A stretch of DNA of 64,000 nt, from assembly GCF_005543295.1 (NCBI RefSeq), contig NZ_SRSG01000010.1:235610-299609 (forward strand). The letters are read 5' to 3'. Shown here piece after piece: positions 26,567 through 34,314 of the stretch; position 1 is the first letter of the stretch, and the number at the start of each line of letters is the position of its first letter. A program made the position numbers and the translations under genes. The notes beneath the pieces were generated by a model. The model searched no databases. It worked only from the letters and a program-made list of their open reading frames with translations, and was not told where the DNA came from. Source of the stretch: Halalkalirubrum salinum. GTDB lineage: Archaea; Halobacteriota; Halobacteria; Halobacteriales; Haloferacaceae.

Positions 26567-28246
26567 TTATTCCACCGAAACGTTGTTGTGATCGGTGAAG
26601 ATCTGAACTTCCGTCGAGATTGCGTGTGCGCTGAAGTCCTCGACACGGTTGCTGATGCCGTAGGAGTTGTTCAGGTTGTACGCCGGGATGTGCACGCGGT
26701 TTTCGAGCAACGTTGTCGTCGCCTCGATGTAGAGTTCTCTGCGTTCATCGCGGTCCGGAGACTCACGTGCCTGTGTGAGCATCTCGGAGGCCTCGTCGTA
26801 GTCGTGGAACGTTCCGTTGGTCACACCTTCTGTCTCCTGGCTGAGCAGTTGGTATGCAAACGTGTCTGGATCCGGCGAACCAGACCATCCAAGCGTGTAC
26901 ATGTTGAAGTCGTCCTCGCTGCCGGTGACGTACAGATCGAGGAACGTCCCCCAGTCGAGCCGCTGGACTTCGACGTTCTCGAAGCCGACGTTCTGTAGGC
27001 CGTCACCGATCGAGACACCGATCTGTTCGCGCATGTCGTCCGGCGGAACGATGATCCGCCAGTCGTAATCGAAGTCGACACCTGCTTCATTGAACAGTGA
27101 TTCGGCCTCATCGAGGTCGCGATCGTGTTCGATCTCGCCCCACTCGTCAAGCGGGAAGTCCCACTCTTCGGCAAGCGTTCGCGGGTACGGGCTGACCTGT
27201 CTGAGTCCCGAGGGCTCGACGAAGTTCTCGATCGCCTGGTCCATCGAGAAGCAGTAGTCGACGGCCTCCCGAACCATCGGATCCGCAGTTGGTCCTTCGT
27301 TGCAGTTGAACGCGAGGTAGAAGTAGCCGACGCCCGGCTCCTCGTCGATCGAGGCGTTTTCGTTCCCCTCGACAGTCTCGTACAGCTGCGGTGGGATCGT
27401 CTCGATAATATCGACGTTGCCGGTTTCGAGTTCGGTAACCCGCGTGGTCTGTTCTTCGATTGGGTCGAACTCGATCGTCGCGATGTTCGGAAGCCCGTTG
27501 TCGTCGTCCCAGTAGTCGTCCCAGCGTTCGACCGTTGCAAAGTTCTCAGGCTCCCACTCGACGAGTTGGAAGGGCCCAGAGGTGACCGGGTCCGTATTGT
27601 ACCCTTCACGGTCTTCCTGGCGGACCGAAGCGTTGACCACGTTGCGGACCAGCGCGACCTCGAAGGCTCCATAGGGGAACTGCAGGTCGACCTGCACCGT
27701 GTTCTCGTCGATCGCTTCGGCCGTGTCAATCATGTCGAGCTCGGAGGCGTTTGCGGTCTCTTCTTCGATCGGCGCCATCAGCGTGTGGATGACGTCCTCA
27801 GCAGTGACCGGATCGCCGTTTTGGAACATCGCATTCTCCTCAAGCGGGATGATATAGCGAGTGCCGTCGCGCTCAACCGTCGGTGAGTCGGAAGCGATCT
27901 GCGGGACGATTCCGAGGGAGTCTGAGAACTCGTAGAGACCGTCGTAGATCTGTCCGGCGATCTGGCCCGACGGAACGTCGTTGAGGACGATCGGGTCCAA
28001 GTCGAGGGGGCCTTTGACCTGTGCAAAGTACAGCTCCTGTTGCGGCAGGTCGTCGCCGTTACCGTTGCCGTCGCCATTGCCGTCACCGTTGCCGTTGCCG
28101 CCGTTACCGTTACCGCCGTTGCCGTTGCCGTTACCACCGTTACCGTTACCATCGCCGGTACAGCCGGCGAGGAGGATCGAGGAGGATGCAGCCGCTCCAG
28201 TCGCGAGGAGTCGGCGTCGAGTAAGTTCGTTGCGCTTGCGTGGCAT
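26567..28246 (-). CDS. dppA: ABC transporter substrate-binding lipoprotein (family 5)
   Basis: A 559-residue solute-binding protein. The ATG at 28246 leads into a twin-arginine lipoprotein signal (RRRLLATG ... ILLAGCT) with the lipobox Cys near residue 27. A Gly/Asn/Asp-rich linker of about 35 residues follows, then an SBP_bac_5 domain ('DVPSGQIAGQIYDGLYEF', 'FAFNCNEGPTADPMVREAVDY'). It is exported folded by the Tat pathway and lipid-anchored, as usual in haloarchaea. It heads the Dpp operon. The ligand, peptide or another solute, is not evident. Confidence 0.88.
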   Translation of the reverse strand: MPRKRNELTRRRLLATGAAASSSILLAGCTGDGNGNGGNGNGNGGNGNGGNGNGDGNGDGNGNGDDLPQQELYFAQVKGPLDLDPIVLNDVPSGQIAGQIYDGLYEFSDSLGIVPQIASDSPTVERDGTRYIIPLEENAMFQNGDPVTAEDVIHTLMAPIEEETANASELDMIDTAEAIDENTVQVDLQFPYGAFEVALVRNVVNASVRQEDREGYNTDPVTSGPFQLVEWEPENFATVERWDDYWDDDNGLPNIATIEFDPIEEQTTRVTELETGNVDIIETIPPQLYETVEGNENASIDEEPGVGYFYLAFNCNEGPTADPMVREAVDYCFSMDQAIENFVEPSGLRQVSPYPRTLAEEWDFPLDEWGEIEHDRDLDEAESLFNEAGVDFDYDWRIIVPPDDMREQIGVSIGDGLQNVGFENVEVQRLDWGTFLDLYVTGSEDDFNMYTLGWSGSPDPDTFAYQLLSQETEGVTNGTFHDYDEASEMLTQARESPDRDERRELYIEATTTLLENRVHIPAYNLNNSYGISNRVEDFSAHAISTEVQIFTDHNNVSVE

Positions 28247-28448
28247 ACTTATCACTTCTGACCAATCTTAATAAACGTTGCGAAGGGTGCCCGATCCCGA
28301 AACCAAACACAGGAAGATGTAAACAAACAACTTGTTAATTGGATAATAGATGAACATATCCATATTGTTAAGAGTTATTCATGATAGTAAATTCATATTC
28401 ATACAGAACACATCGACATTCACACATCGCGGGTGATGGTTGTTCAGC

Positions 28449-28586
28449 CGATCGACCGGCGTATTCTCCGCCCATCGACCGGCGTGTCCTCCGTCCATCG
28501 ACCGGCGTGTCCTCCGTCCATCGACCGGCGTGTCCTCCGTCCATCGACCGGCGTATCCTCCGCCCATCGACCGGTGTATCCCACGT
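28449..28586. repeat. Six tandem copies of a 23-bp unit
   Basis: Units start at 28449, 28472, 28495, 28518, 28541 and 28564. The consensus is CCATCGACCGGCGTGTCCTC followed by CGT. The three inner units (28472-28540) are identical; the outer ones differ at a few bases. There are no spacers, so this is a minisatellite rather than a CRISPR. Twenty-three bases break the reading frame, so it is non-coding. It lies between the 5' end of the Dpp operon and the 3' end of the hydrolase gene. Confidence 0.9.
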
Positions 28587-28597
28587 GGATCGTCGTC

Positions 28598-29344
28598 TCA
28601 AGACCGTTCGAGTACCCGATCGAGAAATCGCTCCCACTCCTCTGTCAGGCGATCGCGTGCGGTCGCGTCGTCGACCGCCGGGGAACCATCACCGCGTTGG
28701 GGGCCGTACGCACCGAACTGTGCGTGTGTCATTCCCTCCACAGTGACGATCGTCGCCTCGGCCGGGAGATTCGATCGGGCCGCACGCTCGGCGTCTGCGT
28801 TGATCACCTCATCGTTGCTTCCCTGCACCGACAAGGTTGGAAGCGATCGATTTGAGATGTCGACATCACAGTACGCGGCGTGCAACACCAACCCGTCGAG
28901 ATCGTCGGTTTCGGCGGCGTAGCGGCAGGCGGCCGCGCCACCGAGAGAGTGACCCCCGACGACCCACTGATCAATTGCGGGATAGTCTGCCCGGACTGAA
29001 TCAGCCCGATCGACATCGGCGATCGCCAACTCGAGGGGAAACGTCGGGACGACGATCAGGACATCGCGTTCGGCCGCAAGCGGCGCGAGCGTCGGAATGT
29101 AGCTCTCGGGATCGACGAGTGCGCCGGGATAGTAGACGATCCCCGTGGTGGCTTCGGTCACCGGTCCGGAGGCGATCGTGTACCCTCGATTGTCGCGTTC
29201 GACGACCACGTCGTCACCGGCTTCGACGGCCGTTACCTGCTCGGGATTGGCATCGTAGCTGTAGGCGTCGGCGGCGAGGAGCCCCCCTGCGGCAGCCGCA
29301 CAGACGAGCACCACAAGCCAAACTGCAATTCGCTCACCGTTCAT
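28598..29344 (-). CDS. Alpha/beta hydrolase, membrane-anchored or secreted
   Basis: A 248-residue protein from the ATG at 29344. An N-terminal hydrophobic segment (residues 6-25) is followed by an alpha/beta-hydrolase domain. The nucleophile elbow is 'GGHSLGG' (Ser near residue 132). The acid is probably in 'VQGSNDEVI' and the His in 'GMTHAQFG'. The expected triad is complete. It probably acts on the outer face of the membrane; the substrate is unknown. Upstream it diverges from dphB. Confidence 0.75.
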   Translation of the reverse strand: MNGERIAVWLVVLVCAAAAGGLLAADAYSYDANPEQVTAVEAGDDVVVERDNRGYTIASGPVTEATTGIVYYPGALVDPESYIPTLAPLAAERDVLIVVPTFPLELAIADVDRADSVRADYPAIDQWVVGGHSLGGAAACRYAAETDDLDGLVLHAAYCDVDISNRSLPTLSVQGSNDEVINADAERAARSNLPAEATIVTVEGMTHAQFGAYGPQRGDGSPAVDDATARDRLTEEWERFLDRVLERS

Positions 29345-29476
29345 ACAGAAGAATCTCAGCGCAAGGGCGTATCCGTGTCGGTCATTGTGAGGCGATCGAA
29401 ACGGTCGGAACTGGCCGTTGAACGCATTTTCGCCCCGAGACGGACGGCTTAACCTCATTCGGGACCCAGCGCTCGT

Positions 29477-30280
29477 ATGCTCACGTTTGTCGGATTGGGA
29501 CTGTACGACGAGCGATCGATCACCGTCGAAGGACAGAAAGCGATCCAGGCGGCCGATCGCGTCTTCGCGGAGTTTTACACCAGTCGACTGGTTGGTGCGA
29601 CAGTTGCCGACCTTGAGGCTGCACACGGCGTCGACATCGAGGTTCGCGATCGCGCCGGCGTCGAACAGGACCCTGAGCCGATCCTCGCTGCCGCGGCGGA
29701 ATCGGACGTGGTCTTTCTAACCGCCGGCGATACGATGATTTCGACGACCCACGTCGATCTCCGCATTCGCGCCGAATCGCGCGGGATCGAGACGCGAGTG
29801 ATCCACGGTGTGACCGCCGAGACGGCCGCAAGCGGGCTCACCGGACTGCAGAACTACCGCTTCGGCAAAGCCGTTACACTTCCGTTTCCGTTCGTCCACG
29901 GCGGTGATGACGTGCCACAGAGCGTGGTCGACTCGATAGAGGCCAACCGTGAGCGAGGCCTGCACACGATCGTCTACCTCGATATCAAAGTCGACTACGT
30001 CCCTCGGCGGGGCGGTCCCGACGATCATGAGGAGTTCATGACCGCCGACTACGCCGCCGAGTTGCTCGCGGCGGGCTGGGCCGACGAACTAGGGGTGGTT
30101 GTCGCACGTGCGGGCAGCCCCGAGCCGGTGGTGGTGGCTGATCGGCTCTCGGCGCTTGCGAAGCGATCGTTCGGTGACCCACTGCACCTGCTCGTGATTC
30201 CCGGTGAGATCCACCACGTTGAGGCCGACGCGCTCGCCGCGCTTGCGGACGCGCCGCGATCGCTGCTGCCGGCCGAATGA
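29477..30280 (+). CDS. dphB: Diphthine synthase
   Basis: A 267-residue SAM-dependent methyltransferase of the diphthine synthase type. Typical blocks are 'MLTFVGLGLYDERSITVEG', 'VVFLTAGDTMISTTHVDL', 'VIHGVTAETAASGLTGLQNYRFGK' and 'DIKVDY'. It methylates the modified His of elongation factor aEF-2 on the way to diphthamide. The tail ('LLVIPGEIHHVEADAL') is also normal. It is convergent with artA. Confidence 0.92.
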   Translation: MLTFVGLGLYDERSITVEGQKAIQAADRVFAEFYTSRLVGATVADLEAAHGVDIEVRDRAGVEQDPEPILAAAAESDVVFLTAGDTMISTTHVDLRIRAESRGIETRVIHGVTAETAASGLTGLQNYRFGKAVTLPFPFVHGGDDVPQSVVDSIEANRERGLHTIVYLDIKVDYVPRRGGPDDHEEFMTADYAAELLAAGWADELGVVVARAGSPEPVVVADRLSALAKRSFGDPLHLLVIPGEIHHVEADALAALADAPRSLLPAE

Positions 30281-30299
30281 GAACGCGATTCCTCCCTAC

Positions 30300-31328
30300 T
30301 CAGTCCGCCTTTGATTGGGCGATCGCCGGATCGATCCCGACTGGTTCACGCGGGAGATCGAGTGCGGACTGCAGGTCGTGTTCCTCGCCGGTTAGCAGAT
30401 AGAGGATGTCTTCGGCGACAACGAGCAGCTCAGGCAGCTGGCGGACGACGAGATACGCAATGCCCATGAGTGCGATCACCGCGCCGACCTGGCTGAGAAT
30501 CCGATCGGAGACAAAAAACGACACCCGATAGGGGTTGCTGTCGCCAAAGAGGAACAGGACAACGTCGGGATACCAGTGCATGAGCTGTCGGCCCGAAACA
30601 GTGATGATGAAGATCGTCCGGAGGATGTTGAGCGCGAAGATGATCGGGATCGAGACCGCAAGCGCACGGAGCTTGCGACCGATCGGCGCTCGCACGGCGG
30701 CGATCAACCCCGAAAAGATTGCCATGCTCCCAATGCCGGTACACGCAAGCACGACTGAAATCCGGTACCGATAGCCGTCTGGGGTGCCGTCGTCGATCAC
30801 CCACAGAAAGCCGGCCTGGTAGCCTTCGATGCTCTCGGTGAACTCAGGCGAGTAGCCGAGTGCAGAAATGCCGACAGCGGTGAGCTGGGCGACAAACTCG
30901 ATAAGCACCTGTCGCGGTTCGGGGATGTACACGCCGGCGATCGTCATCGCCGGAATTGTCTCGAATGGGAGGTAGATGAGCCCCATCACGCCGATCGCCC
31001 GCGAGAGGATAAACAGCGTATCGCGGCCGTCATACAGTTGTTTGGCGGCATATAGACACATTGGTAGGGCGATCAAACTGAGAAAACCTTCTACGTAGCT
31101 TTGGTGTTCGAACGCAAAATACGGAAAGACGTTGAGCCAAAACAGCCCGAAGACGGTGAAGCCAGCGATCGACGTATAGCGGGCGGTATCAAGGCTGCCG
31201 TTCGATCGATGCGCACGCCACTCGAAGAGTCCGGCCGCAAGGAAGAGGCCGGTCGCCGTCCAGATCATCGCGTTCGCGAGCGTGCCGAAGGCAAATACTT
31301 CGCTCGCGAGCCACTCGATCGGCGTCAT
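30300..31328 (-). CDS. artA: Archaeosortase A
   Basis: A 342-residue polytopic membrane protein with about eight helices. The family's catalytic Cys is in 'VLACTGIGSMAIFSG', the Arg in 'LNILRTIFII', and a second conserved Arg in 'FVSDRILSQVG'. Archaeosortase A cuts the PGF-CTERM signal and attaches a lipid to the new C-terminus of surface proteins. Three likely or former substrates are encoded in this window: BtuF (12311), the S-layer protein (34315) and the S-layer remnant (33268). Confidence 0.9.
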   Translation of the reverse strand: MTPIEWLASEVFAFGTLANAMIWTATGLFLAAGLFEWRAHRSNGSLDTARYTSIAGFTVFGLFWLNVFPYFAFEHQSYVEGFLSLIALPMCLYAAKQLYDGRDTLFILSRAIGVMGLIYLPFETIPAMTIAGVYIPEPRQVLIEFVAQLTAVGISALGYSPEFTESIEGYQAGFLWVIDDGTPDGYRYRISVVLACTGIGSMAIFSGLIAAVRAPIGRKLRALAVSIPIIFALNILRTIFIITVSGRQLMHWYPDVVLFLFGDSNPYRVSFFVSDRILSQVGAVIALMGIAYLVVRQLPELLVVAEDILYLLTGEEHDLQSALDLPREPVGIDPAIAQSKAD

Positions 31329-31650
31329 TGATAGTGTGGTGGCGATCGATCGATAAATCCCTTGTCGTTGCGGGCGCGGTTCACACAGAACCGCCAGCGG
31401 ATAGCGTCCGATTGGGCCGTCTCCGAGCCAAGGTAGCTGACTGAGAACGTGTCAGTCTCCGCGCTATCGGGCGATCGATTAGCACCGGTATGTGATTGCA
31501 ACGTGGATACGGAGACTCTGCGAGAGTGAGTGTCTGCGAGGACATCTTGTGATGTTTGTCGTCAGGAGGGTCCCAGACTGGCTGTAGTCGTCTCCCGGAT
31601 CGATCGACCAGCGGACATCGATCGATCAGGAACTCCTACAGTAAGCAGTA
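31329..31650. other. Intergenic region with no visible gene
   Basis: About 320 bases between artA and the stress-protein gene. Several CGATCG-rich stretches occur, for example near 31597-31630, but no supported coding frame. The transition from conserved chromosome to accessory DNA begins about here. Confidence 0.5.
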
Positions 31651-32082
31651 TCAAGCACTGGGGACAGTCAAAACGGGCACTGTTGCGTTCCGGATGACTC
31701 GCTCGGCCGTGCTCCCGAGCAGGTCACCGGCGACTTCTTGCTGACTCCGTTTGCCTAACACTATCGCGTCAGTCCCAATTTCGTCCGCGTACGAGACGAT
31801 ATGCTGTCGTGGGACGCCTTGTTTAATCGTCGTTACGCAGTCGATGTCGGCCCGCTCCGCTAGGTGTTCGGTGTTGGATACCGCATTCTCAGCTTGTGTC
31901 TGTGCGTTTGGATCGTCGTCGTCGAACTTCTGGGCTTTGCCCGATCGCGTGTGCATCGGGAGTTTCTCGACGATCGACAGTGCATGAAGTGTCCCGCCAT
32001 CAGCGGTGATTTCGACGGCCTCTTGAGCCGCAGTGTACGATTCCTCGCCGCTGTCAACCGCAACGAGTACTGTTTCGTACAT
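31651..32082 (-). CDS. Universal stress protein (UspA family)
   Basis: A 143-residue single Usp domain. The start '[15 protein letters not shown]' (ATG 32082) and the C-terminal ATP-binding motif '[33 protein letters not shown]' (G-2x-G-9x-G-S/T type) are typical. Such proteins bind ATP or act as stress-linked chaperone-like factors. A TnpB gene fragment lies directly upstream, so its promoter region has been altered by an IS. Confidence 0.87.
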   Translation of the reverse strand: MYETVLVAVDSGEESYTAAQEAVEITADGGTLHALSIVEKLPMHTRSGKAQKFDDDDPNAQTQAENAVSNTEHLAERADIDCVTTIKQGVPRQHIVSYADEIGTDAIVLGKRSQQEVAGDLLGSTAERVIRNATVPVLTVPSA

Positions 32083-32141
32083 CGATTTGATATATGTAAC
32101 TATCAATAATAAAATATAGGGGCAAATCGACGGTGGAGTGT

Positions 32142-32405
32142 TTTCGGCACTCGAACTCGTCTCCGTTGCGGTTGTCCTCATGAGTGAACCCACACTCGCC
32201 GTGACTGCACCGCTGACTCGTGTACGCTGGAGTCACGTCATCCACGTCGATACCGCACTCTTCGGCTTTGTATTCGACGTGGCGTTGGAGTTCGCGGAAC
32301 GCCCACTGCTGGAACTTACTGGCGTTCGAGATGCGCGTTCTGATATGTTTCAGGTTCTCGAACGCAATCGCCGTACAGTCGTTCTCAACGGCTTCTCGAA
32401 CTAAT
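32142..32405 (-). pseudogene. tnpB: Fragment of a tnpB gene
   Basis: About 87 codons matching the central-to-C-terminal part of the intact TnpB at 48415. It includes RuvC-II '[13 protein letters not shown]', then '[19 protein letters not shown]' and the start of the zinc finger ('[13 protein letters not shown]'). It ends near 'DEFEC', before RuvC-III. Both termini are missing. It is an old scar of the same IS family. Confidence 0.8.
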
Positions 32406-32461
32406 TGGCGTGAAATAAGGTTGGGCTGTGAGTCGGAAGGCCGTGCGATCAGTTTCCTGGG

Positions 32462-32857
32462 TCAGTATTCCTCAACGTCGACAATTTTCTTTGTCTCCTC
32501 GTGGGTGAGATCCCCGTCGGCAGAAACAACCGGCGCGTCCAGTTCACGGCCGACCGCTGCGATCAGTGCGTCGAGACCGTCCAGATATGGCCCGCCTGGG
32601 CCGACCTCGTCTGCGATCTCTCCCGCCGTCACCGCCGTCTTCTCGTCCACCTCGTACGTTTCTCCCCACGAGAGGTCAGCGCGGGCACCGGCAACATCGC
32701 CATTCGGAAGGTTTCCTTCACCGACGAGTGCTTCGGCGTAGGCCGGGACAGGCATCACCCAACGTTCGTTCTCGGCCCCACTCGCCTCGTAAAACTCCTT
32801 CGTCGCGTCGACACCGTCCAGATAGTCGATGAGAAACGTCGCGTCGAGGACCTTCAT
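32462..32857 (-). CDS. vapC: VapC-type PIN domain toxin
   Basis: A 131-residue PIN ribonuclease. The acids are Asp5 ('KVLDATFLIDYL'), Glu near residue 43 ('AYAEALVGE'), Asp in 'YLDGLDALIAAVGREL' and Asp in 'VVSADGDLTH'. It overlaps the upstream antitoxin gene by four bases (ATGA). Both partners look intact. VapC toxins cut specific tRNAs or rRNA. Confidence 0.82.
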   Translation of the reverse strand: MKVLDATFLIDYLDGVDATKEFYEASGAENERWVMPVPAYAEALVGEGNLPNGDVAGARADLSWGETYEVDEKTAVTAGEIADEVGPGGPYLDGLDALIAAVGRELDAPVVSADGDLTHEETKKIVDVEEY

Positions 32858-33102
32858 ATGGTGTCCTCAGTCCGCTCTCGCATCCGCTGCTTCCGTTTCT
32901 TTTTCGACTTCCGACGCGCCTCACGGACACGATCGGCCTCCTCGTCCGACCAGCGGCCGAAGCCGTCATAGAAGTCGCCGACGTGTTCCTCGTCGAGGAC
33001 GCGTTCTAACACGTCGTTGTAGCTCTCACCCTCACGCCGGAGCCGGTTGAGTTCCCGCTTCACCCGATCGCTCACCCGAATCTGCTTATCAGCAGTCGCC
33101 AT
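32854..33102 (-). CDS. vapB: VapB-type antitoxin
   Basis: An 82-residue protein from the ATG at 33102. The N-terminus ('KQIRVSDRVKRELNRL', 'SYNDVLERVL') fits a small RHH/AbrB-like DNA-binding antitoxin of the haloarchaeal DUF7557 type. The C-terminus is very basic (RRKSKKKRKQR), unusual in this acidic proteome. It precedes vapC with a four-base overlap. Its upstream region contains the copied S-layer terminator. Confidence 0.75.
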   Translation of the reverse strand: MATADKQIRVSDRVKRELNRLRREGESYNDVLERVLDEEHVGDFYDGFGRWSDEEADRVREARRKSKKKRKQRMRERTEDTI

Positions 33103-33179
33103 CGTTACGTCAACGTTGGCGTTGACACGGCTTAGTCGTTGGGTGTGGTTAGTGAACCGCTCAGAGCGTCTGGATGCGT

Positions 33180-33396
33180 AATAAAATAAAAAACGCCCCG
33201 CCGGCACGAGGCCGACGAGGCGTGAAAGGGGATCAGTAGGGTGTCCCGGACGGGACAGTGTTACTGATTAGTTGTTACGGCGGGCTGCGAGCATCGCAGC
33301 GCCGATGAGCGCGACAATGACACCGAAGCCGGGCACGCCGCCCTCGTCGTTGGTCTCATCGTCGTCGCCATCGTCTTCAGCGCCGTCGTCATCATC
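33180..33396. repeat. Direct copy of the S-layer gene 3' end and terminator
   Basis: About 215 bases nearly identical to 34228-34445: the terminator hairpin, the UTR and the last codons of the S-layer gene. Differences are few in the UTR and grow into the acidic tail, and a 9-base block is absent here near 33320. The MntA-HepT module lies between the two copies in the opposite orientation. Confidence 0.88.
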
Positions 33397-33436
33397 AGCG
33401 AGTTCTGGCTCTTCGACAGTCAAGCGTCGTTCGTAC
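33268..33436 (-). pseudogene. Orphan C-terminus of a PGF-CTERM surface protein
   Basis: The frame gives a short acidic stretch beginning 'LTVEEPELADDDDGAEDDG' and ends with the PGF-CTERM tail 'GGVPGFGVIVALIGAAMLAA' and RRNN. It parallels the S-layer protein's own end ('LTVEEVSEDDEADDE' and the same tail), but lacks three residues in the hydrophobic helix. There is no upstream gene body and no signal peptide, so it is the relic of an S-layer paralogue or a duplication. Confidence 0.75.
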
Positions 33437-33466
33437 CGATGATACAAATACGATCGCGTACGAACG
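33428..33466 (+). promoter_or_regulatory. Inverted repeat around the mntA promoter
   Basis: Nine-base arms CGTTCGTAC (33428-33436) and GTACGAACG (33458-33466) are 21 bases apart and flank 'gatacaaatacg', a possible TATA region. The site ends six bases before the mntA ATG. It is a likely autoregulatory operator. Confidence 0.5.
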
Positions 33467-33472
33467 AGTAGT

Positions 33473-33766
33473 ATGGAGCACGTATCGGAAATCAAAGAAC
33501 GGCTTCGGCAACTCAAGCCGAGATTAGAAGACTCGTATGGAGTCGACGAACTTGCCGTGTTTGGATCGTGCGCGCGAAACGAAGCAACCGAGGACAGCGA
33601 TATCGACATTCTTGTTTCATTTTCGGAGCCGATCGGGTTGTTTGATCTGATGCGACTCGAAGACGAGATTGCCACAGCACTTGGGCGTGACGTCGATCTG
33701 GTGACAGATGGATCGTTGAAGCCACGCATCGGCGAGCGTATTGCCGACGATCTTGTCTATGTATGA
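33473..33766 (+). CDS. mntA: MntA-type nucleotidyltransferase antitoxin
   Basis: A 97-residue minimal nucleotidyltransferase with the signature 'FGSCARNEATEDSDIDILV' (GSxxR...SDxD) and a later Asp ('GRDVDLVTDGSL'). In MntA-HepT systems this enzyme adds AMP to HepT and so blocks its RNase activity. The stop overlaps the original HepT start (ATGA). It lies between two copies of the S-layer gene tail. Confidence 0.82.
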   Translation: MEHVSEIKERLRQLKPRLEDSYGVDELAVFGSCARNEATEDSDIDILVSFSEPIGLFDLMRLEDEIATALGRDVDLVTDGSLKPRIGERIADDLVYV

Positions 33767-34110
33767 GTGACACGGTCGCCCTTGATTAGGTCGAGGATAT
33801 GGCCGAGGCGACAGAAAAGATCAAACGATTTACCCACGGAATGTTTTACGGACAGTTTCAACAGGACGAAAAAACAGTTGATGCGGTGCTTCGGAATTTT
33901 GAGGTGATCGGAGAAGCCGCAAAGAACGTTCCAGAGGAGATCCGTTCACGACACCCAGAGTTGCCGTGGCGGGAAATGGCAGGGATGCGTGACAAATTGA
34001 TACACGGCTATTCGACCATTGATCTTGCGATCATCTGGACAACGATCCAAGAGGACATTCCACCGCTACAGGAGCAGCTGGTTCGGCTGCGGGATGATCT
34101 CAAATCGTAG
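33763..34110 (+). pseudogene. hepT: HepT toxin with a stop at codon 9
   Basis: From the ATG at 33763 the frame reads MSDTVALD, TAG, then [14 protein letters not shown] and a normal HepT (DUF86) domain including the RX4HXY RNase motif 'RDKLIHGY'. The residue expected at the stop is Tyr. A restart at ATG 33799 would give 103 residues lacking part of helix 1, so partial function is possible. It pairs with mntA. Confidence 0.72.
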
Positions 34111-34227
34111 GCACGGCGCGTCGATCGACACGCTGTTGCAGAGTCGAGAGTAGTGAATACTCCTTATTTTCACAGCGCAATTGCTCGCAATCAGCGATCG
34201 GTTACCTTCGATCGGCACGAGCGATCG

Positions 34228-34269
34228 ATAAAATAAAAAACGCCCCGCCGGCACGAGGCCGACGAGGCG
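34228..34269 (-). terminator. Terminator of the S-layer gene
   Basis: On the minus strand a 12-pair stem (two G-U pairs) with loop CUCGU occupies 34241-34269. It is followed directly by a U-rich run (UUUUUUAUUUUAU). It lies about 45 bases after the S-layer stop. An identical copy is at 33194-33222 in the duplicated tail. Confidence 0.75.
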
Positions 34270-34314
34270 TGAAAGGGGATCAGTAGGGTGTCCCGGAAGG
34301 GACAGTGTTACTGA

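Noticed and set aside
28449..28586. CRISPR-like array
   Set aside because: Units of 23 bases are strictly head to tail with no spacers.
33268..33729. Single long minus-strand gene of about 153 codons
   Set aside because: Only the last 56 codons resemble a protein (S-layer tail); the rest is antisense to mntA.
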